Notes: generated by a model from the sequence alone, not told the origin. A stretch of 64,000 nt of DNA from Iris pallida (GCA_029216955.1 JANAVB010002199.1:11360585-11424584), one strand, 5' to 3'; positions 11,938-25,194 are shown, counted from the first letter of the stretch. Numbers and translations: made by a program.

Positions 11938-14556
11938 TGTTACGACCCGCTCCCACTTTTGGGATACGAGTGCGTGGCCAAGTCCAGCCTACACCATAGC
12001 ATCAGCAGTAGTATGATGTCTATGATAACAATGGTCCACAATAAGCACAATACGCATATATATCATCCACAACTAAGCCATCAACAATAACAAAAAATAT
12101 CCAACAGTCTTAATATTATAATAATCAAATAATCCACTATAACTCAGAAAGTCTCGGGAACAAACCCGGATAGCAGAAAATAAAACAAACTAAACTCTAT
12201 AGCTATACTACTAACTAATACGAATCCATAAGGAAGAAAATATGCTAATTCGCATCAGTACATGAATCGGGTATGCCAGTGTCTCCAACATACTCATCGT
12301 AGACCTCGGGACAGATCACATCGTCTAAAGCTAAAAAATAGTTATCCAGTCAGGATTGAAGCAAGATTACCATAACACTGCATTACACAATATAGTATCC
12401 AAGCATGAAGAAACAATAAAAGAAAATTAAGAGAAGGTAACCATAGTCATGACATTGTATAATAAGGAAATACCACTAAGATATGATAAAAATATGAAGT
12501 TAGACTCGACATACCACTAAGACATGATAACATTATGATGGTAGACTTTACGAAAGAAGAACAAGAGACAATAGAGCAACAATGATAAATTCACGTGTAT
12601 TATGTTTTAGAATACCAACTTTTGACATGTAGACGGCTTGGGATATCCGTCAGTCATACGTGCGGTGCATGACTGATATTATACAATCAATGTATAGGGA
12701 GTCTGTATTCATTTCGTTGACTACATGCTTACTTGTTGTATTCCTCCGCCCGATTCACTCACAATACATGTCCATTACGATAAACATTAGTAATATAATA
12801 AACTGTAAACAATAAAAAAATAAGAAGTAAGACATGAACATATATATATATACTCTAATGATTCTAACTCTCGTGCACAATAGTAATCATAAACAACGAT
12901 AACATGAATTATAAGGGAGTAGTAGTGAAAAGATGACACAAAGATACATGCAGTATAAACTAAAGACAACATAGGTCATAGTGATACTTGCCTGCTTCGA
13001 TAGATAATGAAGTCATAACTCAAGACGTCGTTGCCCGATATACCCCATCACATAAACAACCACAAGTTAGATCTACGATTCCCACTCTAAAAATTCTAGA
13101 AAGTGACTAAATGAGTTAGCCTAATTAATTCTATTTTAATTTTGGAATAAATAATAAAAAAAAATCCAATTTTAACCTATTTAAATCTGAAATGAAAGCT
13201 AAGCACAAATATTCGGCCAAGGAAAGTCACGGTTCTAAATTTGGGAACCGTGGCACGCAAAACGAGACATATTGTTGACTAACTAGTCAAACTTTATGAC
13301 CTCAAAAGTTTGAGTGTGTAACCTAGTAGATTTTAGTGCCACAAGTGCATTGGAATCAACCGTGCTGCAAAATTATGATTTAGTCAAAAGTTATTGCCAT
13401 TATGGCTAATCGTGACCAAATCGATGAATCGTTGACCAAATCTGAATTCTATGAAAAAAATAAAATGCTAGATGAATTTCTGAATTGTTGGAAAAAATTA
13501 TATGTTGTAGATATCTGTGTCAGCTTCCAAAAACTTTAAACGGGTCGCGAATCGGAATTTGGAATCTCTCAAAATCTCAAAAACCGTGCAATGCGTCTAT
13601 TTTTTGGACAACTGACACTTAGATAATTATCTAGAAATTCACACTCATTATTCCAGAAAATAAAGTAGATATTCGGGAACCTAACCTTGATACGCTTCTA
13701 ACAAAAAAAACATAGCGCATGAAACGGACGTCTAGATCGACACAATCGCTCTGCGAAGTCGAGATCTCTACTTGAATTTCTCCCACAAAAGGCTGCTGGA
13801 TTTTCTACGATTTTCGAATATAATAACTGAATACTGATATATATATAGGGAGAGAGAGTCGGTGGGAGAGGTTAGTCGTCTGGCAAAGGACACGTGTCAG
13901 GATCTGACGCTCCCCTGCCCAGATCCAACGGTCCTCTGTGGACCCGGCATGGCTGGTGCCAGCTTAAGCTGCCTTAATATGGCTCGACTTCCTAATAAGG
14001 AACAGCCGAGTCACCCACCAGGTGCTGACGGGTGGGCTCGTCCCCCGTATGCCTGCGGCTGAGTTAAGGCCCCCCCGCTCGCTGACTGGGTAAGTAGGCT
14101 AGGAAATAGGGTTTTTAAATACAAAAAATTAATTAAAATTCAGGAAAAATCATAAAAATCCCAAATAAATCCCAAAAATTTCTAACAATTCCTAGAAAAA
14201 TCCAAAAAATAGTTCTAGGGTTCTAGAGCCCAAATAAATTGTTTGGCCTCAAAATAATCTCGGGTACCCTTACAGTAAATCCTAGAAGCTTGTGAAAATA
14301 ATAAAACCATAGATAAAAATTATCTAAAGATCTCAAAAATCCTGAAAATTCTAAAATGGTGAAATAACACAATTAGGACTATCTACGGTCCCTAGTCACC
14401 CTATATAACCTAATTTTACTATACTACACCTAAAGGCTTAGTTTCTAACTCTCATGATTTCAAAGTCAAAACCCTCATCATGATGATTCTAACAATTCTA
14501 TACTTAAATAATAATAATAATAAAATATTCTAAATTTTTTAGGGAGAAGTGCTACA
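11938..14556 (-). repeat. 5' LTR of Gypsy A
   Basis: It is 2619 bp, TGTAGCACTTCTCC (14556) to GGGTCGTAACA (11938) on the minus strand. The upper end abuts the RT of Gypsy B at codons MCID, so this is the point where A entered B. The LTR keeps the uninterrupted version of the sites where CACTA K and Copia H entered the other LTR. No gene is seen. Confidence 0.85.
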
Positions 14557-15285
14557 GTCGATACACATCCGCACCGTCCTATCTTTTTTTGGCAAAAATA
14601 GAACCGGGGCTCCCCACGGCGACGAACTCAACCTGATGAATCCTTTTTCTAGCAATTCATCAAGTTGCTTCTTCAACTCCCTTGCCTCTTTGTTATTGAT
14701 CCGGTATACATGATGGGCTATTGGTTATGTGCCTAGAACCAGATCAATAGCAAACTCGACATTCCTATCAGACGGCAACAATGGCAACTCTTCGAGAATT
14801 ATATCAAGAAATTTTGCGATGATGGGATATAGTATCTCCTTCTCTTCAATCATTGCTCTGCAAATAGCCTCGCTATGCTGCTCTACTGCTCTAGCAAGTT
14901 TGAATACAAACTCTTCGGGCGGACTGAATACAATGCATCCTCGACGCCAGTCTATACTGGCATGCTTCCTACTCAACCAATCCATTCTGAGAACGATATC
15001 GAAACTCAGAAGTGGCATTACGAGTAGGTCGGTGCACAATTCTCTACCTCCCAAGGTGATATGATGCCTAACAAAAATATCATTGACTAGGATAATACCT
15101 CTGCCCGTCATGATTTTACAACTACCATCTAAGGGCTCATATACTATGTTATGTTTGAACACAAATGCTACAGAAATAAAGCAGTAGGATACACCAAAAT
15201 TGAATAAAGCTATAGCTGAAAAAGAATCGAGTAGTATGGAACCTGTTTTCACATCATGGGTAGGCTTGGGCTCCTTGACGGTCAT
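14557..15285 (-). pseudogene. pol: Gypsy B protease and start of reverse transcriptase
   Basis: The open segment 15285-14725 is a retropepsin-like domain. The expected active site is degraded to LLDSFSAIALFNFGVS (family D-S/T-G replaced by DSF), and the later VLRMDWLSRKHASIDW block is typical of Gypsy RVP_2 proteases. After a stop at about 14725, RT begins with [20 protein letters not shown] and [22 protein letters not shown], where it is cut by Gypsy A. The protease is unlikely to be active. Confidence 0.8.
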
Positions 15286-15639
15286 AGCAAAGGCTCTACC
15301 CTGCTGAGGTGCTCCCCTCTGCTGGTGTTGGGCGAACCGCTGCTGCTGAGTGGGAAGTGGTGAGCCTCACGCTTGTGGGGTTGCTTATGGTCTGGCTGGT
15401 CCCCTCTGAGCCGGTGCTGTATTTTGTCCCGGCCTGAAAGGATATATGAGACTCTCCTTCATCTGGTGCGAAGGAGAGCCACAGTACAGACATGCTATGA
15501 GCCTCCTTCTGCAGTCATCCCAGATATGTCTGGTCTTTTCACAGTGAGTACAACGTGGAGCCTGCTATAACTACCTCTGTGGCTGCGGTGTCTGAGCTCT
15601 AGCCGGGGCACAGTTCTACTGCTGATGCTGAAAGGCCGT

Positions 15640-16370
15640 TGGCTAGAATTTGGGACACTTGGCTGGTCCCGTACTAAGTCCATCTTTTACAGTGTCACGG
15701 TCTCTTTTGGGCCTAAAGTCCAGGTCCACCTCTATCCGTTGGGCCTCAGCCATGATCCCCGTAAATGTTGAAGTGCCGAAAGAGATGTGGACCTGATCTC
15801 CTTGGCCAGCCCCTGTCGGAACCTTCGAGCTCGATCCTCCTGGTCTCTAACCATGTACTTCGTGAATCGACTCTGTTGGCCATACTCCGCGACGTACTCG
15901 TCTGCGGACAAGTTGCCCAGTTCCAAGTTCTGGAACTGCTTCTCTAGAACGCCTTTAGCCACCGTAGGAAAGAATTTTCTCTTGAAGAGGTCTTTGAATT
16001 GGTCCTAAGTCATTATTGGATCTGCAATCCAGGGCTTGTTTCTGAACCAGGTATGACCGATGTCCTGAAGCTGCACTCCGACCGCTTCAATTTTCAGGTC
16101 TTCAACGAGTCGGAAAAGCCTCATAATTCCCTCGAAGTCTTCGAGTCAATCTTCAGCATACAGGATTCCCTTGGTCCCCTTGAAATCCAGAGGGTTCTTT
16201 TTGAAGTCCATGATGTTCCCCTCCTTCGGCTGAGTGGGTTGTTGTGGCTTCTGAGCATCCCTCTTTGTCACAGGTGACGATACCTCCTGTGATGCTATCT
16301 CCTAAGATGCAGAAGTCTGCTAGTGGTTACCGTTAGCTATAGCGTTGCGGGCTCTAGTCCTGGGTGCCAT
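15640..16370 (-). pseudogene. gag: Gypsy B gag
   Basis: Starts MAPRTRARNAIANGNH at 16370. The capsid domain includes DQFKDLFKRKFFP and KQFQNLELGNLSADEYVAEY. In-frame stops (for example after ILYAED and after DPIMT) and frameshifts break it into pieces. Two CCHC-type knuckle remnants (CTHCEKTRHIWDDC and CLYCGSPSHQ) lie nearer the protease, at about 15430-15580. Confidence 0.75.
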
Positions 16371-16617
16371 TCTGAAAGGTTTAGAAAAATAAAGGAGATC
16401 AATGATATGTCACAAAATAAGAGATCAATTCAAGAAGGCAGATAGAAATTTGGAAATTTTTTTTAAACATATGGAATTCCTATGTGTGATTGAGTATCCT
16501 CATGTTCCTAGTAATCTCTATTTCCTACTACGGGCTCGTGATAGTACCCAAAACATAGGTACTACCACGATATCGTACTAGTTACGACTCTGACCTGCAT
16601 GGGCCACCATAAAAATG

Positions 16618-17850
16618 TGTTACGACCCACACCCAAAATTTGGGCATGAATCGTGCACACATCGAGCCTATGCCGCAGAGTCGGCAATAGAATACTGTAT
16701 AATACAATAAGATGACAACCATGCAATATAAATATACTCCACTTATGAGGCAACAACACATAATCAACAATACTCAATCATAGCTTTAGATAAATGGAAT
16801 AGAGAAAATGGAATATCAAGTCATAAATCTAAAAGATAAACAATCTCCAAAACTACATGTCCATCAAATGTCAAATTTCTACCTACTATTTTTGAAGATA
16901 AATTCGGCTCAAACTATAACTAATCTAACTAAGCATTCACAACAGGGTCAGATGCTGCAAACTCTTTCTAAAAGGTAAGGTCAGCCTCAGCTACATCTTC
17001 CATATATGGACCGTACTGGTTAGGACACCAGTTCTCATCATAATTACCTAAAATGTTTACATAGTCAGGATGGAACGAGTATAATTCATTGAGTGCAGTT
17101 CCAAGTATATGTTAGTGACTATAACACAATGGTTAGTCATAAAATATATGATAAGAATATCAAGATAATTGTAACATGAATCATGAGGAATAGTAGACAG
17201 AAAAATATGATAGCAGTTAATGAGTAAAATAAGAGGAATAACTATCTATATGATTTGAAGTACTTTTTCGATATGTGAACTGTTTGGGACAGTTACACCA
17301 CAAGGTCTACATTATTATTAGCACTATCAAGGTCTACTGTGCAAAAAATAAAACATAGGCTAAGGTCTGATCACACATCTATTTTATACTTTCCCATTCC
17401 GACACAATGTACAAGAAGGAAGACATGACATGTAAGAGAATATGAAGTGCCACCGTGTAACGAGCGTGTCAAGAAACCAAGTATCATATAACTAGACAGT
17501 GTGATATAGTAATTAACAATATTGAAAACAAACAATAAATATACTCGCCTGGTGTCCTGAGTTGATGATACGGAACCGGTGTCAAGCCTGAGTCCAAGCA
17601 ACCTATTTATAAATTATGATGTCAATAAAATAGAAATTAAACTATTCTTGAGTTATTAGGTCTTTTCTAAGTCAACCCCTAACCAACTGGGTTATAACAA
17701 ATGGGTTGAATTTGGGAATCAACTAATCCTACTTGTATTTTTTTTTACCAATTAACTATCCTTAGAGATATCTTATACCTATGTAGACACATACTTTATA
17801 CACAGTTTACCAACTAATATACCCCTTGTAAAATTGAAAACTCTTCCATA
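16618..17850 (-). repeat. 5' LTR of Gypsy B, inner part
   Basis: The LTR end GGGTCGTAACA lies at 16618 (minus strand), followed in the element by the conserved TGGTGGCCCATGCAGGTC block. The stretch 16371-16617 is the leader. The LTR runs right until CACTA L begins. No gene is seen. Confidence 0.65.
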
Positions 17851-18290
17851 TACTACAAAAATAAGCCAAATTAGCGACGTCCAGATACGTCGCTAATTAA
17901 GGCATATACGTCGCTAAAGTTATTTAGCGACGTATTTAGCGACGAAAAATGAAGGTCGCGAAAAACCTAGTCGCAGATGACACATTCGTCGCCCTACGTC
18001 GCTGTTTGCGACGTCATCACAATGTCGCTGTGTCGTTGCAAAAGTAGCGACAGAGGGCGACAAAATTTGACGTCGCAAAATTAGCAACATAGTACGATGT
18101 ATTGGCGACGTCCAGATATATTTATGTGATGACATGGCATGCCTGCCACGTCAGCATCTTAGCGACGTTCAGCGACGTATTAGCGACGTCAGTATTCTAC
18201 AGTGAAGCGACGGATTACGACGGTTAGCGACACAATGCCACTATTTAGCGACGTACCTATACGTCGCTATCCGTCGCTATACGTTGCAGA
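17851..18290. repeat. Left TIR and subterminal repeats of CACTA L
   Basis: The terminal inverted repeat is followed by over a dozen GCGACGT/ACGTCGC units to about 18290. This is the TnpA-gene-distal (3') end of the element. Confidence 0.85.
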
Positions 18291-18305
18291 ATAATAATAA
18301 AAATA

Positions 18306-18683
18306 TTTAAAAAATATAATGTGTATTTTTGTTATGCTGTGTGTGTGTTTACAGTGTGTGTGAAGTGCGGTGTTCGAACCATCGACAGTTTCGCTTACTG
18401 TTCTATGTTTTATCTTGGATAAAAAGAGCAACAGTTCAGGGTGCACTTTTCAGAGCTTCCTCTTCACGTCCTTCACCTTCTCGGGATCCTGTATGACGTC
18501 CCGAGAGAGTGAAGGATGTGAAAATAAAGCTCTCAGAAGTACACCCTGAACAGTTGCTCTTTCTGTCCAAGATAAAACATACAACAGTAATCGAAACTAT
18601 CGATGGTTCCGAACACTGCATTTCACATACACTGTAAACACAGACACACATCATCACAAAAATACACATTATATTTTTTTAAA
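18306..18683. repeat. Long inverted repeat (hairpin) in CACTA L
   Basis: The left arm (about 18306-18490) and right arm (about 18493-18683) are near reverse complements: for example TTTTATCTTGGATAAAAAGAGC at 18409 pairs with GCTCTTTCTGTCCAAGATAAAA at 18557. The centre, TCGGGATCCTGTATGACGTCCCGA, is itself nearly palindromic, so there is almost no loop. It lies about 250 bp past the stop of the TnpA-like last exon. It could be a foldback MITE inserted in L or a hairpin RNA source. The 77-codon ORF at 18436-18669 is a by-product. Confidence 0.85.
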
Positions 18684-18935
18684 ATTTGAGCAGCACCTCC
18701 TTTGTATATCAGATCATCGATTATAACCTAGCGTAGGTATATTTGTTATCCCCGTCGTAGATATCACAAAGTAAATATCATAATGAAAATACCAACAAAG
18801 TAAATATCACAAAGTAAATATCCAACAAACATACATGTCCACAATGGAGGGCAAATAAAAATGAAAATTAGTGTACAGAACGGTCAATGGGCCCATAGGG
18901 CCAATACATACAAAGATGATAAAAAATCTACTGGA

Positions 18936-20910
18936 TCACTGAGGACCCCTGCCGCGCATCTGGGATAACATGTACTCATACTGCTCCTGTGTGAGCTGCA
19001 CCTTAGGGGCAATAGGAGGCAGTACAACGTCTGGAGTCGGCGCCATCGATGGACCGGGAGGACATATCTGTTCCAGCTCTCGCAGTCGCTCACCATGCGC
19101 AGCAAGGGTACTCACCATCCTCTGAGTACTCTCCTCAAGAGAAGTATGCAGCTGGATGAGTGAGGCAGCCACGATCCTCTGCGATCCCTCCTGCTCGACC
19201 TGTCTACGCTCTGTGCGCAGCGTAGACTCGGTGAGCGTGTGCAAGCTGGCAGCTGTAGCCTGCTGCAGACTCATCAACTCCTGTATACTGCGCTCGACCG
19301 CATCAAATCGTCTGGTGATCATCGGATCGTCAGATCGTCGCTCTGCCCCAGCTGCCTCAGAAATCTGCTGCTGCAACTCGCTGCGCCGCTTGTGGAGCTG
19401 TCTGTACACATCCTGCGCTCGTGATGACGCCTGCGAAGCTGGAGACTGCGCACTGACAGAGGGGGCCCGGGATGACTCCGAAGCTAAATAGGAGCTGTAG
19501 GATCCCGTACCGTAGTACGTACCCTTCTGAAGACCGCCAACGGCGGTCATCCAGAGCTCGTCCGACGATGGAGCTGTAAGCGGCTGTAAGGAAGTACCAG
19601 CCCCACCCTCTACTGGCGCACTAGCAGCAGCAGCCGCCTCCTCTTGTAGCCGAATAAACTCGACCTAGAACAATGTTTGATAATGTATAAGTGTTTGCTA
19701 AAGTCTATATTGATATCTATTTTCCTATTTTCTAAATTATAGTAAATTAATATAAAGAATAGAACGTACATATGCCTGCGTCGCCCTCTCGTCAATGAAC
19801 TCTCCAGCCCTCCTATGGGTGACCAGGAAGATGGTCACCATGTTCGGGTCCTCACCCTTTTTTACCTGTTAAAATATATTATCTATTATTAGTATTAAAC
19901 ATTCTATCGAACTATATATAAAATGATGTCCGTCATAGGAAACGTACCAGACGACAAAAATGCTCCGTCATCGAAATGGAGCCACCACACCACTTACCGG
20001 TGCTCGACCGTGCTACCTTGGCCTTGTTAGACCGCTCCTGGTACCTGGCCTCGGCGAATCTAGCCTTCATCGCAGTCCACTACTCTGGCATGATCCAACC
20101 ATGGATCGGCTTTTCGGAGCGATTACGAGACTTCTGGTCGTGGATCGCATCACGGATGAGCTTGCCTACGACGGCAGAAAATTGGGCCTCGATCTTCGTC
20201 GCCCAGTGTGGTGGAAAGAAATAGGTCCTCTACAAGAAGTAAAATAGAAAAGTTGTATAATATACACAAATGATTATTAAAATTTAAAATAAACAAATTT
20301 TTTACCTTGAAGTGGGCGAACCAAAAGGCCTTCCTATCTGCGGGAGCATCTGAGTAGTTAATCCAAGGCCCACCATAATTCTACCTCAGAAATACCCCCA
20401 GCTGTCTCTGTACTGCAGGAGGCCGATATCTATACAATAATAATTTTCATGAATATATATGTACATATAATTATTTGAGAAATATATATTTACTAATTAA
20501 CTTACTTCGTAGGCCCGTCCGTCCAAATCTCCATACGCGTCTCGCCCGGGAGAGCGCATGGAGGGTCGCTCTCACCTCCTGCCTGGGCAGGATCAGTCTG
20601 ATCGCCGTCCTCCATATGCTCGGCATCGGCTCCACCCATGGAGCAGTCGGCAGGAGGAATGCTGGACGCGGGATCAGGAATACTGGACACGGGATCAGGA
20701 ATGCTGGATACGGGATCAGGAACGCTGGACGACGATGGAGGAGTCACCAACCTGCTGGAACTGCCCTGTCCCGGTAATTGACCAGGAACAGAACGGTACA
20801 ATGGCATACTCGGAGATGAGAATGAGGGTACAAAATCTCTATCCCCAGCCCGAGGCAGACGGGACTGCCTAATATAAAATCCTCCGCGTCGTCCAGATGG
20901 TCTAGTCATA
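18936..20910 (-). pseudogene. TnpA-like gene of CACTA L (Ptta/En/Spm type)
   Basis: Five exon-like pieces on the minus strand: about 20910-20507 (starts MTRPSGRRGGFYIRQ, ends at a GTAAGT donor, and contains repeats of the unit SIPDPVS); 20420-20306 (GPWINYSDAPADRKAFWFAHF); 20226-19970 (a Transposase_24-like core with YFFPPHWATKIEAQF); 19866-19760; and 19670-18936 (a coiled-coil-like tail, ending at LTQEQYEYMLSQMRG). In-frame stops after GWIMPE (third piece) and before NYGGPW (second) indicate damage. Such proteins bind subterminal repeats and help transposition. Exon limits are estimates from GT/AG signals. Confidence 0.7.
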
Positions 20911-21118
20911 CCTGATAATAACATATGACAATAAAACAAAAATACAAATTTATATGATATACATCACAGATTTTTGAAAAATATCATAGTCACAGATAAA
21001 AGTGTCACTAAAGTGTCACAGATTTATATGATAAAAGTGTCATTAAAGTGTCAAATATGATGATAAAATAAACGTCCAGATTTAATCCTCTTTTGAAAAT
21101 TCATCTAGTTCGTTTAGC

Positions 21119-24100
21119 TCATCTTTTTTTTTCTTCTTCTTCTTCCTTCTCTACATCTTCACTTTCATCTGCATCTTCCTCTTCAGATAATTCTACTTCT
21201 TCTACACAATTAGATATGTAATGAAGAACTTCCGTCGTGTCCACTTCTATAATATTTGTTACAAGAGGTAGTTCATCATCTTGATAAGCTATATCGTCAA
21301 CCTCAAAGGTATTTCTAGGTTTGGTCTTGCATACTGCCCACCAGTCCGACCTTGTTGTTCTCCGTTTAGGATAACTTGTGAAGTACACGAGCTGAGCCTG
21401 ACTTGATAGGACAAATGGTTCATAGACTTGATATCGACGTCGATAGTTTATATCCACAAGACCGTGCTTGTCAACTTTCCAATCTTGACCTTCAATCGGA
21501 TCGAACCAATCACACCTGAATAACACAATCTTAGTAGGCTCTATTCTATAACTATCTGTCAGCTCCACGATCTCCCATAGCAAGCCATAGAAATCGTTGC
21601 CTGCATCAACATCTTTGTATTTCGAAGATCTGATACACAAATAGCTGTTTTTGGTGGTGTCGAGATCCACGAAGTTGTCTCTGATCGGGCAAGTTGTTGA
21701 CTTGAACCTAAACCCATTAACACAGTAGCTTGGCCATATTTTTGCAGCATAAATTGGTCCCTTGGCTAGCGTTCTAATAGACTCATTCTCAAGTCTTGCG
21801 TATGGACGATCGACCTAAATACCACGAAAAAAGAAATTAATCTCATTCTCAATCAAGTGCATATACAGAAAGGTAATTACAGAGTTCTCAAGTCTTACAT
21901 ATGCACTCAACCATGATGGAAAATAATGCCTCATTTTTTGTTCTAGTTCTTCTTCTGTTATGTGTGGCCTACCTGACCTCACATCATCATTAAATATGCT
22001 GAAAATAATATCGTTCAATTAATGTAATAGTATAATAATCAACACTATTAAAATAATGTAGACGTATTAATTACTTATCCCTCCATTTTCTCTACTTCCT
22101 CCTCGTCGCAGTTCAGTAATACATACACCTAAGCAGCCCTTAGCTCATCATCGTTTAGATATCTCTTCTTCATTTTACCCGATGGCTTTTCTGGAGCATT
22201 GAATAGTTTTAGTAATGTATCATTATATTCATGATCTCCGTCGTCGTTTCTGGAAGCCCTCCTTCTATTAGCTGCAACATGAGGCTTGAAATACATCGAA
22301 CAAAAGTTTGTAATCTTCTCGAGAACATAGGCTTCACAAATAGAACCCTCGACTCGTGCCTTATTTTTCACCTTTCTTTTTAGGTGATTCAAATGCCGCT
22401 CGAACGGGTACATCCATCGATATTCGACGGGTCCACCAACACGTGCCTCATAGGATAGATAAATCGGTAAATACTCCATAGAGTCGAAGAATCCAGGAGG
22501 AAACACCCTCTCTAGCTTGCACAGTGTTACCGTAATGTCCTTCTCTTGCTTTTCTAGACGATCAACGAGCAATTTCTTAGAATAAGATCCCTGAAGAATA
22601 TGCTAAGCTCCGTCAATGGATCCCAAACTGCCTGCGGTAAGAATTTCCGAAATGCAATCGAAATTAACCTCTCCATGAATACGTGACAGTCGTGGCTCTT
22701 CATACCCGTCAATTTGTTTTCCTTCGGATCGACACATCTTCTCAGATTTGACACATATCCGTATAGAAATTTTAGGCCCTGGATCCACCGACAAAGTCTC
22801 ACTTTATTCTCATTGTCCAGCAAGAAAATTGACTTCGGCAGGAACTATTTTCCATTCTGCTCTATCAAATGCAACGCAGGGCGTTTGCATATTTCTTCTA
22901 AGTCCAACCTGGCCTTGGGATTGTTTTTCGTTTTTTCCTTTACGTCCATCACAGTATTAATTATGTTATCAAACACATTCTTCTCAATATGCATGACATC
23001 AAGATTATGTCTGATCAGATTGGTACTCCAGTATGGCAGATCCCAGAATATGCTCCTCTTTGTCCAGTTATGATCTCTACCAAATCCATCGCACTTGTAC
23101 CCAGTTGTAGGATCTTCGATAGCACTTAGAAAATCTCTAACCTTATCCCATATCGTGGCTTCGTACCACCTTGGTGGTGGATCACCCTTCTTTATAACGC
23201 CGGCAGGGAATGCATTCCTTTCCTTCTGAACGGATGATCTCTTGGCAGAAATTGTCGATGACAATCAAAGAAGCACGGTTTTCCTCCGTGTTTCAAGCGG
23301 AAAGCCTTACTACGGTCCATGCAATACGAACATGAGAGACGGCCATGAGTGCTCCATCCAGATAACATTCTATAGGCCGAAAAGTCGTTGATGGTCCACA
23401 TAAGGGTTGCCTTCATCTGAAAATTCTGCTTCCTGGAAATATCGTACGTGTTAGCGCCTACTTCCCATAACTGATTCAACTCATCCATCAAAGGCTGTAT
23501 GTACACATCAATGTTCCTCTTGGGATTGTTCGGACCAGGAATTATAACGGTTAGAAATATGTACTGTGTCTTCATGCACATCCAAGGCGATAGGTTATAC
23601 GGAGTGACAATCACAGGCCAGCACAAATATTGGAATCCCGAAAGACTAAAAGGAGTAAAACCGTCAGAAGATAGCCCCAACCTGACATTACGTGGATCTG
23701 AAGCAAAATCAGGATACACTCGATCAAAGTGCTTCCACGCTTCTCCATCGGATGGGTGATCCAACACTCCTTCAATCTGTTCTCGCATGTGCCAACTCAT
23801 ATTTTCGACCGTCTCTTTCACCATAAATAATCTTTGCAACCGCGGCGTTAAAGGCAAGTAGTGCATTGAATCGGTCGGTCTTCTTGCACCGGTAGACCTT
23901 CCTGTACTAGTTGTCTTATAGCGATCAGCACCACAAAATCTGTACACATCTGCGTCCTTGTCGTCTTTGTAGTATAGCATGCACCCATTGCGACAAGAAT
24001 CGATTTTCTCGTATCCCATCCATAGCGATCTCACCATCCTCTTAGACCGATAGAAGTCTTTAGGTAACTTAGCACCCGCCGGCAAGATCTCTATAATCAA

Positions 24101-24745
24101 CTCCAACACTCGGTTGTAGCATTCTTACGACATGTTAAAATCTGACTTAATGCTCAACAGTCTTGTAACCACCTCCAACGGTGAATGATCCTCACAACCA
24201 AGATACAATGGAGTCCTTGCATTCTCTAGCAACTCCATGAACTTTACAGCATCGACATTCAGTGCCTCCTCAGCTGCATCATGAACGAAACTAGGCCCCG
24301 CAGCGTCAAAAACTATGTTCACGCACCCGTCATCGTATGCATGATTATCTGAAATAAAATTAGGTCCCGCATGCATATACGACTTAACATAAGGCTCCGA
24401 CTCTGATGCTAAAGACACAAGTTCTCCGTGTGTGGTCCACTGATATTAATTAGGCATGAAACCCCTCGAGTACAAATGATATGTCACTTCCACTTCTGGA
24501 TAATATTTTACGTTATGACATTTCACACATGGACACTTAATTTTGGTGCCGTCCATGTACTGAGAGAATGTCTTAGCAAACTGCAGGAACTGCTCTACTT
24601 CCACTATGTATTCATCCCGTACACCACACTTATCATCAGGATGACGATTGTACATCCATGAACGATTCCGCAAGTAGTAATTTATATCTATTTGGAAATA
24701 ATTTTGCAAAGATGGACACACAGGTTCAGCGCAGTAACTAGTCAA
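21119..24745 (-). pseudogene. TNP2-type CACTA transposase (TnpD-like)
   Basis: The minus-strand order is: transposon-associated N-domain with CPCVKCHN (24745-24446); TNP2/Transposase_21 core (24109-22845) with GLSSDGFTPF and LMWTINDFSAYRMLSGWSTHG; DUF4218 (22823-22129) with ERVFPPGFFDSMEYL; and DUF4216 (21670-21119) with VLFRCDWFDP. After 22129 an intron probably separates the C-terminal exons. Inactivating changes are visible: stop after GFMPN (about 24446), stop in FNMSxECYNR (about 24124), a frameshift near 23230, and stop in NGKxFLPKS (about 22844). These are few for such a long gene, so decay is recent. Confidence 0.88.
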
Positions 24746-24830
24746 ACTGGGTGAAGTTGAGTTGACTAAGTCAATATCTTGGACAAACTAGTCAAACTGG
24801 GTGAAGTTGACTAAGTCTAAGCAATTATCC
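24735..24830. repeat. Direct repeat of about 45 bp, two copies
   Basis: ACTAGTCAAACTGGGTGAAG occurs at 24739 and 24787, each followed by GTTGACTAAGTC, at the upstream edge of the TNP2 coding region. Confidence 0.8.
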
Positions 24831-25194
24831 TTCACTATACATAGACATGGAAGAAACACCGATATTTGCAGTTCCCGAACTTCCTACTGTATATTACAGT
24901 AGAGAGACATGGTAACCGTGTGTAGGGGTGCAACTCGGGTGGGGCATGGCTCTGCCTACCTGAGCTCACTGCCTACAGGGTAGTGTACATGAGTAGTGTA
25001 CATGACCTATTAGCCTATGCTCCAAGCCAATTTCTCTACTCGACTTGATATCATATCCTCTTCATATCAGATATTTGATACTAAGATAGGAAAGGTTGAC
25101 AGATACTTGATTCTAAAATTCCCTCCCTTTACCTATCAACTGATATCAGTTTCCATTGGTCGAATACCCATGTACTTCCACACCATTTTACTCA

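Larger units (their letters stand above)
1128..14556 (-). mobile_element. Gypsy A, LTR retrotransposon with nested insertions
   Basis: A minus-strand Ty3/gypsy element. Its 5' LTR is 11938-14556, the leader and gag are 6144-11937 (minus the solo LTR J at 7469-11597), and its 3' LTR runs from 6143 leftward, interrupted by CACTA K and truncated here by Copia H at 1127. The LTRs start TGTAGCACTT and end CGTAACA. Between gag and the polypurine tract there is almost nothing left of pol, so A is a gag-only, non-autonomous copy. The two LTRs look roughly 90% identical by eye, so it is old. It interrupts the RT of Gypsy B. Confidence 0.85.
14557..17850 (-). mobile_element. Gypsy B, 5' part (host of A, L and probably C)
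   Basis: An old minus-strand Ty3/gypsy element: LTR (from 16618 rightward), leader, gag (from 16370), zinc knuckles, protease and the start of RT. RT stops abruptly at 14557, where Gypsy A begins; the rest of B should lie left of the window. Its LTR is interrupted by CACTA L at 17851 and probably continues at 26582-26983. Confidence 0.75.

Noticed and set aside
17860..18290. CRISPR-like regular short repeats (GCGACGT)
   Set aside because: Spacing is irregular, units are 6-8 bp and occur in both orientations; they are CACTA subterminal repeats.
18436..18669. 77-codon minus-strand ORF
   Set aside because: It lies in the arms of the inverted repeat; an open frame there is a by-product of the palindrome.
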